Positions 8,322 through 18,318 of a stretch of DNA of 64,000 bases are shown in pieces; position 1 is the first letter of the stretch, and each line of letters begins with the position of its first letter. Origin of the DNA: an uncultured Tropicimonas sp. (GTDB lineage Bacteria > Pseudomonadota > Alphaproteobacteria > Rhodobacterales > Rhodobacteraceae); NCBI GenBank assembly GCA_947497945.1, contig CANMIP010000003.1, positions 186,001 through 250,000 of the forward strand, read 5' to 3'. The position numbers and the translations under genes are program-made. Under the pieces are notes generated by a model. That model was not told the origin of the DNA. It saw only the letters and a list, made by a program, of their open reading frames with translations, and made no database searches.

Positions 8322-9247
8322 TCCATATCTCGGACGGGCTGCGGGACGCGATGTCCCGCTGGCTGGACCATCTGCGCGCCATTGACGGCGTGGCCGAGAA
8401 CACCATCACCGCCTATCAGCGCGACCTCCTCGGTTTTCTCGCCTTCCTGACGCAGCATCATGGCGACAGCCTCGGCCAGGCCCCGCTCGCCCGTCTGACC
8501 ATCTCCGACATGCGCGCCTGGATGGCGCATGAACGCGGCCGCGGGATCTCGGCCCGTTCGCTGGCGCGTGAGCTTTCCGCGGTGAAGAACTTCGCCGGCT
8601 GGATGGCCGAGCGCGACGGGTTCGACGCCACCGCGATCCTGGCTGCCCGCGCCCCGAAATACCGCCGCAAGCTGCCCCGCCCACTGGCCGAAGACGCGGC
8701 AAGGGCGGTGCTGGAAACCGTCGAATTGCAGTCCGAGGAGGACTGGATCGCAGCCCGCGACGTTGCCGTGGTGACGCTGCTCTATGGCTGCGGGTTGCGT
8801 ATCTCCGAAGCGCTCGGCTTGACGACCGATGCCCTGCCACTTGGCGAAAGCCTGCGCATTCTCGGCAAGGGCAACAAGGAGCGGATCGTCCCGCTCCTCC
8901 CCGCTGCAAGCGAGGCCGTCACCCGCTACCTCGCCCTCTCGCCCTGGCCAGTCGAGCCCGGCGCGCCGCTCTTTCGCGGCAAACGCGGCGGCGCACTCAA
9001 CCCGCGCCTGATTTCGAAAGTCATGGAGCGCACCCGCTTCCAGCTCGGCCTGCCCGCCTCGGCCACGCCGCACGCATTGCGCCACAGCTTCGCAACGCAC
9101 CTTCTCTCTGCAGGCGGCGATCTGCGTGCAATCCAGGAATTGCTCGGCCACGCATCGCTGGCTACCACCCAGGCGTACACGGCGGTCGACACCGCCCGCC
9201 TGATGGAGATCTACGAACAGGCGCACCCGCATTCGGACGCAAGGTAG
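8309..9247 (+). CDS. xerC: Tyrosine recombinase XerC
   Basis: 312 residues from a TTG start inside the end of the DUF484 gene. ATG at 8351 is a later alternative that would shorten the N-terminal core-binding domain. All catalytic residues are present: Arg164 (GLRISEA), Lys187 (GKGNKER), His255 and Arg258 (HALRHSFATH), His281 (LGHAS) and Tyr290 (TTQAYT). Together with XerD it resolves chromosome dimers at dif. The N-terminal SAM-like domain carries the usual NTITAYQRDL. No dif-like site was recognised nearby. Confidence 0.94.
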   Translation: MAELIHISDGLRDAMSRWLDHLRAIDGVAENTITAYQRDLLGFLAFLTQHHGDSLGQAPLARLTISDMRAWMAHERGRGISARSLARELSAVKNFAGWMAERDGFDATAILAARAPKYRRKLPRPLAEDAARAVLETVELQSEEDWIAARDVAVVTLLYGCGLRISEALGLTTDALPLGESLRILGKGNKERIVPLLPAASEAVTRYLALSPWPVEPGAPLFRGKRGGALNPRLISKVMERTRFQLGLPASATPHALRHSFATHLLSAGGDLRAIQELLGHASLATTQAYTAVDTARLMEIYEQAHPHSDAR

Positions 9248-9257
9248 GCCTCCCCCG

Positions 9258-9288
9258 CTCGCCCCGCCTGAGCCCCGCAAGGGGCGAG
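9258..9288 (+). terminator. Possible hairpin terminator after xerC
   Basis: CTCGCCCC (9258-9265) pairs with GGGGCGAG (9281-9288), 11 bases past the xerC stop. There is no U tract, so this is weak. The remaining sequence up to 9503 shows no gene. Confidence 0.35.
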
Positions 9289-9503
9289 GCAAAGAGAATG
9301 GCGCGGCACGCGCCGCCACCGAACAACCGGCAGGAAGGAACCGCAGCGCAAGCTCCCCCTCGGTGCTCAATGCCTTCGGCATCTCCCTCCATTGGGGCCG
9401 GGCGCGCCTTCGGCGCGTGTCTTCGGTTGCAACCCGCCCCACGCCCACCATAAGATCTCGAACCCGTGCCGATGTCCCGACCGACCTTCGCCAGAAAGCC
9501 CTC

Positions 9504-10214
9504 ATGACGCCAGAACACCGCGCCTTTTCCGTCCATCTGCTCACCGCAACCGGCGCCGTCCTCGCCATGCTCGCTCTTCTCGCGGCAGTGAATTACAATT
9601 GGCCGATGATGTTTGTCTGGCTTGTCGCCGCCTTCGCGGTGGATGGCATCGACGGACCTCTGGCGCGCCGCTACGATGTGCTTGCCAACGCCCCACAGGT
9701 CGATGGCGCGTTGCTGGACCTGATTGTCGACTATCTCACCTATGTCTTCATCCCTGCCTTCGCCCTCTACGCCTCCGGCCTCCTGCCGGGCTGGACCGGT
9801 TGGGCCGCGCTGATCGGCATCACCTTCACCTCGGCACTCTATTTCGCCTACACAGGCATGAAGACGACCGACAATTCCTTCTCCGGCTTCCCCGGCTGCT
9901 GGAACATGGTCGTGCTCGTGCTCTTCGCGCTGAAGCCGCCGGTCTGGCTTTGCATGATCTTGATCGCCGTGCTCGCCGCCGCAATGTTCACCTCGCTGCG
10001 CTTCATTCACCCGGTCCGGACGGCGCGCTGGCGGGCCATCTCCCTGCCGATGATCCTGATCTGGACCATCTGCGCGGCCTGGGCCGCCTGGGTTTCCTTC
10101 GACCCGCAGAGCTGGGCGCGAGTCGGGCTTTTCGTTTCCAGCCTCTACCTGCTCGGGGCCGGTATCGTGCAACAGGCCCTGCCGGAACGCGCGCGCAAGG
10201 CCCCCGCCTCCTGA
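9504..10214 (+). CDS. pcs: Phosphatidylcholine synthase
   Basis: 236 residues with several hydrophobic helices. The CDP-alcohol phosphotransferase motif is present in its Pcs form: D50-G51-xx-A54-R55, then G68-xxx-D72-xxx-D76, with the preceding VDGIDGPLARR typical of Pcs. It condenses CDP-diacylglycerol with choline to form phosphatidylcholine in the inner membrane, as in Rhodobacter and Sinorhizobium. The ATG at 9504 gives the expected start; the frame is open to 9363 but that part has no membrane or family character. Convergent with truA. Confidence 0.9.
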   Translation: MTPEHRAFSVHLLTATGAVLAMLALLAAVNYNWPMMFVWLVAAFAVDGIDGPLARRYDVLANAPQVDGALLDLIVDYLTYVFIPAFALYASGLLPGWTGWAALIGITFTSALYFAYTGMKTTDNSFSGFPGCWNMVVLVLFALKPPVWLCMILIAVLAAAMFTSLRFIHPVRTARWRAISLPMILIWTICAAWAAWVSFDPQSWARVGLFVSSLYLLGAGIVQQALPERARKAPAS

Positions 10215-10218
10215 GCCT

Positions 10219-10986
10219 TCAGGAGAACGGATCGTCCGCGTAGCTGACACCGGCGAGATAGAGGCCCTGCGGCGGACAGACCGGCCCGCAAGCCGATCGG
10301 TCCCGCGCCTCCAGCGCAGCCCGCACCTCCTCCGGCTCCCAGGCCCCGGCGCCCACACGCTCCAGCGTGCCGACAAAACTGCGGACCTGGTTGTGCAGGA
10401 AAGAGCGCGCGCGGACATGGAAATGGATCTCCGGGCCGAGCGGCGTCTCGACGCTACGCACATCCAGCTGGTCCAGCGTCCGCACCGGGCTGTCGGCCTG
10501 GCATTCGGAAGCGCGGAAGGTGGTGAAGTCATGCCGCCCGAGCAGGAAATCCGCCCCTGCCTGCATCCGCGCGACCTCCAGCGGATGGCCTACGCGCCAG
10601 ACCTTCCCAGCCGCCAGGGCCGCCGGCGCCCGACGGTTGAGCAAGCGGAACAGGTATCGCCGCTCCCCGGCCGAGAAGCGCGCATGCCAGTCTTCCGCCA
10701 CCGGCGCCACGTCGACAATCGCCACCGGCAGAGGCTTGAGGTGGTAGTTCACCGCTTCGGAGAGACGGAACGGCTCCCAGTCCCGCGCCATGTCGGCATG
10801 GGCAACCTGTCCGAGCGCATGGACGCCGGCATCTGTCCGTCCGGCGGCGGCAATGGTCGGGACCTCGCGCTGGAGCCGGCCGAGCGCCGCCTCCACAGCC
10901 TGCTGCACGGAAGGGTGGTCCTTCTGGCGCTGCCAGCCGGCAAAGGGCGCACCGTCATATTCGATCTTGAGGGCATAACGTGGCAT
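10219..10986 (-). CDS. truA: tRNA pseudouridine synthase A
   Basis: 255 residues from ATG 10986 ([12 protein letters not shown]), full family length. The catalytic aspartate lies in GRTDAGVHA (Asp52). Other marks are GWQRQ near 18, the [10 protein letters not shown] strand, and [13 protein letters not shown] toward the C-terminus. It makes pseudouridine at positions 38-40 of tRNA anticodon arms. The frame is open upstream to 11217 without similarity. Confidence 0.96.
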   Translation of the reverse strand: MPRYALKIEYDGAPFAGWQRQKDHPSVQQAVEAALGRLQREVPTIAAAGRTDAGVHALGQVAHADMARDWEPFRLSEAVNYHLKPLPVAIVDVAPVAEDWHARFSAGERRYLFRLLNRRAPAALAAGKVWRVGHPLEVARMQAGADFLLGRHDFTTFRASECQADSPVRTLDQLDVRSVETPLGPEIHFHVRARSFLHNQVRSFVGTLERVGAGAWEPEEVRAALEARDRSACGPVCPPQGLYLAGVSYADDPFS

Positions 10987-11213
10987 ATACGGCGCCTTAG
11001 CCGCTCGGGCCAGCGCTGTCCATGGATAGGCGACGAAACGATACAGGCGGCGGACGTCCGAGGCAGAAGGCGGTGCCGGCGCGCGCCTGTTCGCTCTCTT
11101 CAACACAGATCGAACTCGCCGCCCGCTTGGACGGAAGAACGCCCCGATGCACTTCACATCAGGGCGTTTCCAGCGTCGATAGACCAGTCCGGGACCCGGC
11201 AAGGGGCTTCGCG

Positions 11214-12446
11214 TCAATGCCCGGTCAGCACCAGCCCGTTGATCGGAAGCATCATCGTCTGGATGCGCAGGATGAGCGCATGCACAAGGCCAACCGTATC
11301 GACCATGTGCAGATAAAGCCCCTCCCAGAACCCGACATCTTCATTGGCCAGCTTGTCGTGATTGTCGGTGTAGAGGTTCAGGATACATTTCGAACCGGGC
11401 GCGATCCGGTCGGTCGACCCCTCGAAAACCTCCTCCACAAGCACCGGAACGGTGGCCGGACGGGCCCTGTCCTGCACATCGAGCAACTGGTCGGTGGGAC
11501 GGAACTGACCGGCGGCCAGCACCGGCGGCACCGCCTGAACCCGCATCGGCAGGATCACGAATGGCAGCGAGAGGCAGGTCATCTCGCCGATCATGCCTTC
11601 CTTGATGACCTGCGAGTTGAGCTGGTTGAAACCGGCCTGGAAGAAGCCGTCGCTGAACTCCGGCGGAACCAGCAGGCCGGCTGGACGCATGAACGGATTG
11701 ACGATATCGCCAACCTGCAGGGCAAATTGCTGCACCACGCCGTCAACCCCGGCATAGACCGTCATCTTCGAGAGCGCCGTTTCGGCCTCGACAAGACTTG
11801 CCTTTGCCGTCTCGAGCTGTGCCGGCAGGCTGACATCGATCCTGGTCTGAACAGCGAAGAGCTGCGCCTCCGCGGCCTCAAGCGCGCCTTCGCGCGAGTC
11901 CACCGTGTTCTGCAGCTTCTCCACATCGCGTGGACTGACAGCCGCGGAGCCCTCGTCGAGCAGCTGCTTGCGCACCTCGTACTCGTCGATCGCCTGCTGC
12001 AAGGCGCCCATGGCCTGATCCACGCCGCCCTTTGCGACAGCCTTGTCCGCCTCCGCCAGCGCAAACTGGGCCTCGACCTCGGTGACCCGCTTGCTGGCGC
12101 TCTCGACGGCCGCCTTCTGCGTCCTGTCGTCGAGCGTGAACAGAACATCGCCTGTCTTCACCTGGCTGTTGGTCGTCACGAAGATCTCCTTCACCCGGCC
12201 ATTGCCTTCCGGAAGGATCGACACCGTGCGGAAGAAGGACGTCACGTTGGTCGTCGAGGGATGGTAATAGAACACGACGGTGATCAGCGCGATCGTCAGC
12301 ATCAGACAGGTCGTCAGACCGATCCGAAGCTCGTACCAGACCGAGAACAGCGTGATCTCCTTGCCAAGGCGTTTGCCTTGCTTGAATCGCCGGTAGAGGT
12401 AATCGGGCAACAGCGTGAATGTCGCACAGAAGAGAAGCTCAAGCAT
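11214..12446 (-). CDS. HlyD/EmrA-family membrane fusion protein
   Basis: 410 residues from ATG 12446, which overlaps the stop of the upstream gene (ATGCTTGA). A membrane segment lies near residues 48-66 ([14 protein letters not shown]). It is followed by a biotinyl-lipoyl-like half ([21 protein letters not shown]), a long coiled coil (about 118-245) and the second half ([18 protein letters not shown]). This is the periplasmic adaptor layout of YibH/EmrA-type proteins. No transporter or outer-membrane channel is adjacent, only the small membrane protein upstream. The substrate cannot be inferred. An N-terminal extension ([26 protein letters not shown]) precedes the anchor. Confidence 0.8.
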   Translation of the reverse strand: MLELLFCATFTLLPDYLYRRFKQGKRLGKEITLFSVWYELRIGLTTCLMLTIALITVVFYYHPSTTNVTSFFRTVSILPEGNGRVKEIFVTTNSQVKTGDVLFTLDDRTQKAAVESASKRVTEVEAQFALAEADKAVAKGGVDQAMGALQQAIDEYEVRKQLLDEGSAAVSPRDVEKLQNTVDSREGALEAAEAQLFAVQTRIDVSLPAQLETAKASLVEAETALSKMTVYAGVDGVVQQFALQVGDIVNPFMRPAGLLVPPEFSDGFFQAGFNQLNSQVIKEGMIGEMTCLSLPFVILPMRVQAVPPVLAAGQFRPTDQLLDVQDRARPATVPVLVEEVFEGSTDRIAPGSKCILNLYTDNHDKLANEDVGFWEGLYLHMVDTVGLVHALILRIQTMMLPINGLVLTGH

Positions 12447-12900
12447 CTTTCTCGCCCTCCTCGTTGCGGCCTTCCCAGGAGTCGAGATCGACATAATCGT
12501 CCCGCGATGCACGATTCCGGCGCGAAACTTCCGCCTGCTGCTCCGGTTCGGGCATTTCCGAGCCTGACATCTTCTGCAGGGACATGGCGATGGATCTCAG
12601 TGGCGTGAGGAAATCCGGTATCGAAACCGCCGCCAGAAGCAGCGCCAGGATCCAGAACGCGTTGTTATGGGTCAGCAGGCCGATCAAGGCCATGATCGCC
12701 ACCAGCTGATACTGCGCCGGGCTCTTGGAATGCGCCATCTGCTCGGGCAAGGCGTGCAGCTTGAAGTAAAAGATCCCCAACCCGAGTACCAGAAGCAGGA
12801 CGAAGATCACGACAACGACGAAAAGCACATCCGTCTGTCCCGGCGGGGTCACGTACATCGGCAGATGCACGGCGCCTTCGGCTGTTTGGGAATCGGCCAT
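12439..12900 (-). CDS. Small two-pass membrane protein paired with the fusion protein
   Basis: 153 residues. Two hydrophobic spans are visible (about 25-45, VLFVVVVIFVLLLVLGLGIFY; and about 68-92), with a hydrophilic acidic C-terminus. The order membrane protein then HlyD-type protein, with an 8-base overlap, recalls the E. coli yibI-yibH pair, whose small partner belongs to DUF3302. The segment around LHALPEQMAHSKSPAQYQ would fit that family, but I am not certain. Ribosome site AGAGAGG precedes the ATG, and the upstream DNA (12905-12950) is AT-rich, a likely promoter. Confidence 0.7.
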   Translation of the reverse strand: MADSQTAEGAVHLPMYVTPPGQTDVLFVVVVIFVLLLVLGLGIFYFKLHALPEQMAHSKSPAQYQLVAIMALIGLLTHNNAFWILALLLAAVSIPDFLTPLRSIAMSLQKMSGSEMPEPEQQAEVSRRNRASRDDYVDLDSWEGRNEEGEKDA

Positions 12901-13083
12901 GGAAACCTCTCTGTTTCATTTCTTTCTTAATACCTTAGGTTGCATATATCGCGTGGCGGGCCAACAGGCGAGCGTCCCGGACCCCGGTTGTTTCCGGCCC
13001 TGCATGATCGACCCCGGGAATCACGGCAACGTGGCCGGAGCTCCATCATGAGCGGATTGCGGTCATTGGGTTTGCGCGCTGAG

Positions 13084-13248
13084 GGGCACGGAATCAAGGC
13101 CGAAGGCCGCCGTGCCCGCGCCGGACCGTCCCGGCGGTCTGGCGCTTCTGCATCCTCGCGCAACGGATTGAACGTTTTCGGACTTGGCAGGGATCAAGTG
13201 CAGACCACAACTGTTGCGGCGCCAGACCACGGTCCGGCGCGGGCACGG
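13084..13248 (+). repeat. Dispersed palindromic element, copy B
   Basis: Best-preserved copy. Left terminal repeat CCGTGCCCGCGCCGGACCGT (13110-13129), then CCCGGC, then GGTCTGGCGC (13136-13145). The right end (13219-13248) is the exact reverse complement of both blocks, lacking only the 6-base insert. GGGCACGG at 13084-13091 repeats the right tip and can also pair with CCGTGCCC at 13110-13117. The core reads CGCGCAACGGATTGAACG and CAAGTGCAGACCAC. It lies between pntB and the membrane protein gene at 12900. The rest of 12931-13363 holds no gene. Confidence 0.85.
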
Positions 13249-13311
13249 CTTACGTTGCAACTTCTGCGAAGGACCGATCCGTCCGCTGATTGTCACCACT
13301 GGCCCTCGGCC

Positions 13312-13345
13312 AAAAAAGAAAAGGGCCCGCCGAAGCGAGCCCTTT
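13312..13345 (-). terminator. Terminator of pntAB
   Basis: On the minus strand, AAAGGGCTCGC pairs with GCGGGCCCTTT (one mismatch) around a TTCG loop and is followed by TCTTTTTTGG. It lies about 20 bases past the pntB stop. Confidence 0.9.
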
Positions 13346-13363
13346 CCAAGGATCGGGAGTTGC

Positions 13364-14794
13364 CTAGTCGATGCGGGACAGCAGGTCATCGAGGCTCTTC
13401 TTGGCATCGCCAAAGAACATCCGCGTGTTCTCCTTGTAGAAGAGCGGGTTCTCGATGCCCGAATAGCCCGTGCCCTGGCCGCGCTTCGAGACGAAGACGA
13501 CCTTGGACTTCCAGCATTCCAGAACCGGCATGCCGGCGATGGGCGAGTTGGGATCATCCTGGGCAGCCGGGTTGACGATGTCGTTGGAGCCGATGACGAT
13601 CGAGACATCCGTTTCCGGGAAGTCTTCGTTGATCTCATCCATCTCCAGCACGATGTCGTAAGGCACCTTGGCTTCGGCCAGCAGCACGTTCATGTGGCCC
13701 GGCAGGCGGCCGGCAACGGGGTGGATCGCGAAGCGAACCTCCTTGCCCTTGGCACGCAGACGGCGGGTCAGCTCGGCAACGGATTGCTGGGCCTGCGCCA
13801 CGGCGAGGCCGTAGCCCGGGATGATGACAACCGAGTCGGCATCTTCCAGAGCGGCAGCAACACCATCGGCGTCGATGGCAACCTGCTCACCGGTCACTTC
13901 AGCCGCCGGTTCGCCCGAGCCGCCGAAGCCGCCAAGGATCACCGAGACAAATTGCCGGTTCATCGCCTTGCACATGATGTAGCTGAGGATCGCACCGGAG
14001 GACCCGACCAGCGCGCCGACCACGATCAGCAGGTCGTTGCCGAGCGAGAAGCCGATAGCCGCCGCGGCCCAGCCCGAGTAGCTGTTCAGCATCGACACCA
14101 CGACGGGCATGTCGGCGCCGCCGATCCCCATGATGAGGTGGTAGCCGATGAAGAGCGCCGCCAGCGTCATCAGGAAGAGCGGGAAGAAGCCGCCCGTGTT
14201 GAAGTACCAGATCAAGCAGACAAGCGACAACGCAGCGGCAGCCGCGTTCAGCATGTGACCGCCGGGCAGCTGCTTGGGCTTGCCGTCCACGGACCCGGCA
14301 AGCTTGCCGAAAGCGACGACGGAGCCGGTGAAGGTGATCGCACCGATGAAGACGCCGAGGAACAGTTCGACCTTCAGGATGTTGACCTCGACCGGCGTCT
14401 TGTGCGCCAGCACGGCAGCGAAGCCCTCAAGCGCTTGACGTGCGCTTTCGTCCATCGCCAGCACGCGGCCCAGCTCGAAATGGGCGTTGAAGCCGACGAA
14501 GACGGCGGCAAGACCCACGAGGCTGTGCATGGCAGCAACAAGCTGCGGCATCTCGGTCATCTGGACGCGCTTGGCGACCACGACACCGATGGCGCCGCCA
14601 CCGGCAATCAGGATCAGGCTCAGGAGCCAGAAACCGGAGCCCGGTCCGATCAGCGTCGCGAAGACCGCGAGCGCCATGCCGAAGATGCCATACCAGACGG
14701 CGCGTTTTGCGCTTTCCTGGCCAGAAAGTCCCCCCAGCGAGAGGATGAAGAGGACAGCCGCGACGATATAGGCGGCAGTGGTAAAGCCTTCCAT
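13364..14794 (-). CDS. pntB: NAD(P) transhydrogenase subunit beta
   Basis: 476 residues, full length. About nine membrane helices (residues 1-260) precede the soluble NADP(H)-binding domain (about 290-476), which carries [10 protein letters not shown], the loop [16 protein letters not shown] and the C-terminal [11 protein letters not shown] with [17 protein letters not shown]. It is the proton-channel and NADPH-site subunit of the transhydrogenase, which uses proton-motive force to make NADPH. 13 bases downstream of pntA; the two form one operon ended by the terminator at 13312. Confidence 0.98.
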   Translation of the reverse strand: MEGFTTAAYIVAAVLFILSLGGLSGQESAKRAVWYGIFGMALAVFATLIGPGSGFWLLSLILIAGGGAIGVVVAKRVQMTEMPQLVAAMHSLVGLAAVFVGFNAHFELGRVLAMDESARQALEGFAAVLAHKTPVEVNILKVELFLGVFIGAITFTGSVVAFGKLAGSVDGKPKQLPGGHMLNAAAAALSLVCLIWYFNTGGFFPLFLMTLAALFIGYHLIMGIGGADMPVVVSMLNSYSGWAAAAIGFSLGNDLLIVVGALVGSSGAILSYIMCKAMNRQFVSVILGGFGGSGEPAAEVTGEQVAIDADGVAAALEDADSVVIIPGYGLAVAQAQQSVAELTRRLRAKGKEVRFAIHPVAGRLPGHMNVLLAEAKVPYDIVLEMDEINEDFPETDVSIVIGSNDIVNPAAQDDPNSPIAGMPVLECWKSKVVFVSKRGQGTGYSGIENPLFYKENTRMFFGDAKKSLDDLLSRID

Positions 14795-14807
14795 TGTCTC
14801 GCCCTCC

Positions 14808-16382
14808 TTAGGATTTCTGGAACATGGCGAGCATGCGCCGGGTGACGAGGAAACCGCCGAAGATGTTGATCCCGGCCATGAAGATCGAGAGCGCGGCGAG
14901 AAGGATGACCAACCACGAGCCCGAGCCGATCTGCATCAGCGCGCCGAGGATGATGATCGAGGAGATCGCGTTCGTGACCGCCATGAGCGGCGTGTGCAGG
15001 CTGTGCGCAACACCCCAGATGACCTGGAAGCCGACGAAGACGGCCAGCACGAAGACGATGAAGTGCTGCATGAAGCTTGCGGGCGCGTAGGCACCGACCA
15101 GCAGCAGCAGCAGGCCACCAACGGCCAGAAGCGTCACCTGGCTCTTCGTCTGGGCACGGAACTCGGCCTTTTCGATTGCCAGCTTCTCTTCGCGCGTCAG
15201 CTCTTTCGGCTTCTCCGCGGGCTTCTGTGCCGCAATCGCCTGGATCTTTGGCGGCGGTGGCGGGAAGGTGATCTCACCCTCATGGGTGATGGTGGCGCCA
15301 CGGATGACGTCATCTTCCATGTCATGATTGACCGCGCCGTCCTTCTCGGGCGTCAGGTCGGTCATCATGTGGCGGATATTGGTCGCATAGAGCGTCGAGC
15401 TCTGCGCGGCCATCCGGGAGGGGAAGTCCGTGTAGCCGACAATGGTCACGCCGTTCTCGGAGACGATCTTCTCGTCCTTGACGGTCAGCTCGCAGTTGCC
15501 GCCCCGCTCGGCGGCGAGGTCGACGATGACGGAGCCGGGCTTCATCAGCTCGACCATGTCCTTGGTCCAGAGCACCGGCGCATCCCGGTTCGGGATCAGC
15601 GCGGTGGTGATGACGATGTCCATCTCCGGGGCAAGCTCGCGGAACTTGGCCAGCTGCGCGTCGCGGAACTCAGGGCTGGACGGTGCGGCGTAACCACCCG
15701 TGGCGGCCCCGTCCGTCTGCTCTTCGTCGAATTCGAGGTAGACGAACTCGGCGCCCATGGATTCGATCTGCTCCGCCACTTCGGGGCGAACGTCGAACGC
15801 ATAGGTGATGGCGCCCAGCGAGGTGGACGTGCCGATGGCGGCCAGACCGGCCACACCGGCGCCGACGACCAGCACCTTTGCCGGCGGGACCTTGCCCGCG
15901 GCCGTTACCTGGCCGGTAAAGAAGCGGCCGAAATTGTTGCCCGCTTCGATCACCGCGCGATAGCCGGCGATATTGGCCATCGAGCTCAGCGCATCCATCT
16001 TCTGGGCGCGGGAGATCCGCGGCACCATGTCCATGGCAATGACGCTTGCGCCCTTGGACTTCGCCGCTTCCATCAGCGCCTCGTTCGAGGCAGGATAGAA
16101 GAAGGAAATCAGTGTCTTCTCCGGCGTCAGCAGTTCGATCTCTGCATCTTCCGGCGGCCGCACCTTGGCGATGATGTCGCTGGTGGCAAACAGCTCCTCC
16201 GCACTGCCAACGACCTCGACACCAGCCTCTGCGTAAAGCGCGTCCGAGAAACCGGCGAGCAAGCCCGCTCCGCTCTCGATCACACATTCATACCCGAGCT
16301 TCTGAAGCTGTACGGCAGAGTCTGGTGTCATAGCGACACGTGACTCGCCCGGGAATACCTCCCGCGGGGAACCTATCTTCAC
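14808..16382 (-). CDS. pntA: NAD(P) transhydrogenase subunit alpha
   Basis: 524 residues as one chain, the fused form (some Rhodobacterales split it into two). The NAD(H)-binding domain starts [20 protein letters not shown] and contains [28 protein letters not shown] and the dinucleotide fold [17 protein letters not shown] (about 173-189). C-terminal membrane helices lie at about 420-520. A proline-rich linker (PPPPPKIQA) joins the parts. First gene of pntAB. The sequence upstream of it (16383-16493) has no gene. Confidence 0.98.
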   Translation of the reverse strand: MKIGSPREVFPGESRVAMTPDSAVQLQKLGYECVIESGAGLLAGFSDALYAEAGVEVVGSAEELFATSDIIAKVRPPEDAEIELLTPEKTLISFFYPASNEALMEAAKSKGASVIAMDMVPRISRAQKMDALSSMANIAGYRAVIEAGNNFGRFFTGQVTAAGKVPPAKVLVVGAGVAGLAAIGTSTSLGAITYAFDVRPEVAEQIESMGAEFVYLEFDEEQTDGAATGGYAAPSSPEFRDAQLAKFRELAPEMDIVITTALIPNRDAPVLWTKDMVELMKPGSVIVDLAAERGGNCELTVKDEKIVSENGVTIVGYTDFPSRMAAQSSTLYATNIRHMMTDLTPEKDGAVNHDMEDDVIRGATITHEGEITFPPPPPKIQAIAAQKPAEKPKELTREEKLAIEKAEFRAQTKSQVTLLAVGGLLLLLVGAYAPASFMQHFIVFVLAVFVGFQVIWGVAHSLHTPLMAVTNAISSIIILGALMQIGSGSWLVILLAALSIFMAGINIFGGFLVTRRMLAMFQKS

Positions 16383-16493
16383 GTCTCCGTCCCTTTCGTT
16401 CGGATGTGGCGCGAGCTAGCGCGCCACAACATGGCGTTCTCCGAGGCAGTGTTTCGCACCCCGAATGCGGCTTTTCCAGCTAAATCGATAGAG

Positions 16494-16523
16494 CGCGGCG
16501 TTATGCTCAGATCCAACGCCGCG
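16494..16523 (-). terminator. Terminator overlapping the end of the methyltransferase-like gene
   Basis: CGCGGCGTT (16494-16502) and AACGCCGCG (16515-16523) form a perfect 9-bp stem. On the minus strand the 5' arm is made by the last codons of the gene and its stop codon falls in the loop; CTCTATCGATTT follows. Confidence 0.5.
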
Positions 16524-16971
16524 TCACCTTCGCCCATTGCTCGAATTGCGGGCCGAAATCCTCCCGGAGCCAGGCCTCTTCCTCGGAAATGAACCGATCC
16601 GTGATCACCCACATGAAGAGCGGGACCAGGACCAGGCTCGGCCAGGCAGACCAGTGCAGGACAAAGCCCAGCAGAACCATCGCGTCGCCGAGATAGATCG
16701 GGTTGCGCGAGCGGGCAAAGGCGCCGTTGGTCACTAGGAAACGGGCATGCTGATGTGGCACGAAGGTCGTGTGGTTCTGGCGCATCTGCACCACGGCAAC
16801 CAGCATCAGCAGCAGCCCGCCGCCGATCAGCAGTCCCGCGACCAGGTCCGCGAGCGGATGATCGATCCGCCCGACCGGCAGCCGCGTGGCCTGGATCCAG
16901 GTCAGCCCCAGAAAGAGCAGCAGCCAGGTTGGGGGGACATCCACCCATTTCACAAGTGACATCTTTGGCAT
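16507..16971 (-). CDS. Isoprenylcysteine carboxyl methyltransferase-family membrane protein
   Basis: 154 residues from ATG 16971 (MPKMSLVKWVDV). Four to five hydrophobic segments are followed by the conserved ICMT/PEMT-like C-terminal region: GAFARSRNPIYLGD near residues 84-97, then ITDRFISEEEAWLREDFG. This is the SAM-binding half of the family, so a methyltransferase role on a lipid or small molecule is likely but the substrate is unknown. The frame is open far upstream without similarity. It is a lone gene; the promoter probably lies within the long gap upstream. Confidence 0.8.
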   Translation of the reverse strand: MPKMSLVKWVDVPPTWLLLFLGLTWIQATRLPVGRIDHPLADLVAGLLIGGGLLLMLVAVVQMRQNHTTFVPHQHARFLVTNGAFARSRNPIYLGDAMVLLGFVLHWSAWPSLVLVPLFMWVITDRFISEEEAWLREDFGPQFEQWAKVTRRWI

Positions 16972-17370
16972 GAGGCGTCCCGTTTCTGTCCCTGTGTTCC
17001 AAATACCCTGTCGCAACAGATCCGCAAGCCCGAGTTGGACGGTCTCGCGCAAAGTTGCCTTCCCTGGGCAGACGTGAGACCGGTGCGGCCCCATACCAGA
17101 AGTGGACCGGGAGGATGACGCCGCACGACCCGAGCGGCAGGATCGATCCCTCCACAACCGCGCCGGACCCGGTCTCCGGAACCGTGTCGAACTGCGCCGG
17201 CACGCGGCGCTGGCCCGGCGCAGGCGTGGCGACCAGCGATCATGCCTCCCCTGCCCGGATGTGCCGCAGCACCGCCGCCTTCCGCCTCTTTCAGGCGCTC
17301 TGCTGGTCGCATCCGTCGCACCCTCGCCTTCGCGCTGGCGCCTCGCCAAGACCGTCGCTAGGGTCGCGGC
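16972..17370. other. Intergenic region, no gene recognised
   Basis: About 400 bases between the divergent methyltransferase-like gene and the ABC permease gene. Open frames exist on both strands but have no recognisable domains. This is where a transporter's binding-protein gene would often sit; no trace of one was seen. It presumably holds both promoters. Confidence 0.6.
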
Positions 17371-18318
17371 ATGGTTCGATATGCTGCCACCCGACTGATT
17401 TCGCTTGGCTTGTCGCTCATGGCGGCGAGCCTGGTGATCTTCGCGGTGGTCGAGGTGATCCCGGGAGACCCCGCCGCCTTCATGCTCGGCATGAACGCCT
17501 CGGAGGAGACCGTCGCCGCCCTGCGTGACGAGCTCGGCCTCACAGGCTCGCTGCCCGCGCGCTATCTCGGCTGGGTGACCGGCATGCTCGGCGGCGATTT
17601 CGGCACCTCCTATACGTACCGCGTCCCGGTTTCCGAGCTCATCGCGGCCCGGCTCTGGGTCTCGCTGCCACTCGCGCTCTACGCGCTCGCGCTCTCCACC
17701 CTGCTGGCCCTGCCGATCGGCATGCTGGCCGCCGCCCGGCGCGGACGGGCCACCGATTACGGCATCATGGGGCTGACGCAGCTCGGCATTGCCGTGCCGA
17801 ATTTCTGGTTCGCCATGCTGCTCGTGGTGCTGTTCGCCATCACCTGGCCGATCTTTCCCGCCGGCGGCTTTCCCGGCTGGGAGAACGGCGCCTGGCCCGC
17901 GCTCAAGGCGCTGACCCTGCCGGCCGTGGCGCTGGCGCTGCCGCAGGCCTCCATCCTTGCCCGCGTCATGCGCTCGGCCCTGATCGAGACGCTGGGGCAG
18001 GATTATATCCGCACCGCCCGCGCCAAGGGGTTGACCGAGGGACAGGCGATCCGCAATCACGGGATGCGCAACGCGATGATCCCGGTGCTGACCATTGTCG
18101 GCCTGCAATTCTCCTTCCTACTGGCCGGCGCGATCATCATCGAGAAGGTCTTCTTCCTGCCCGGCCTAGGCCTGCTGATCTTCCAGGGCATCACGCAGCG
18201 GGACCTCGTGGTGGTCGAATCCGTTGTCATGCTACTGGTCTTCGCGGTGATCCTCGTCACCTTCCTTGTCGATCTCGCCTATGCGCTGGTCGACCCCCGC
18301 CTGAGGCATACGCGATGA
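17371..18318 (+). CDS. Peptide/nickel-type ABC transporter permease (DppB-like)
   Basis: 315 residues, six predicted membrane helices, and the inner-membrane permease signature near residues 207-235 (YIRTARAKGLTEGQAIRNHG) that couples to the ATPase. The start MVRYAATRLISLGLSL is typical of DppB/OppB. First of three genes joined by ATGA overlaps, so tightly coupled. The substrate is probably a peptide or similar oligomer, but nothing in the permease fixes it. The cognate periplasmic binding protein is not encoded next to it. Confidence 0.9.
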   Translation: MVRYAATRLISLGLSLMAASLVIFAVVEVIPGDPAAFMLGMNASEETVAALRDELGLTGSLPARYLGWVTGMLGGDFGTSYTYRVPVSELIAARLWVSLPLALYALALSTLLALPIGMLAAARRGRATDYGIMGLTQLGIAVPNFWFAMLLVVLFAITWPIFPAGGFPGWENGAWPALKALTLPAVALALPQASILARVMRSALIETLGQDYIRTARAKGLTEGQAIRNHGMRNAMIPVLTIVGLQFSFLLAGAIIIEKVFFLPGLGLLIFQGITQRDLVVVESVVMLLVFAVILVTFLVDLAYALVDPRLRHTR

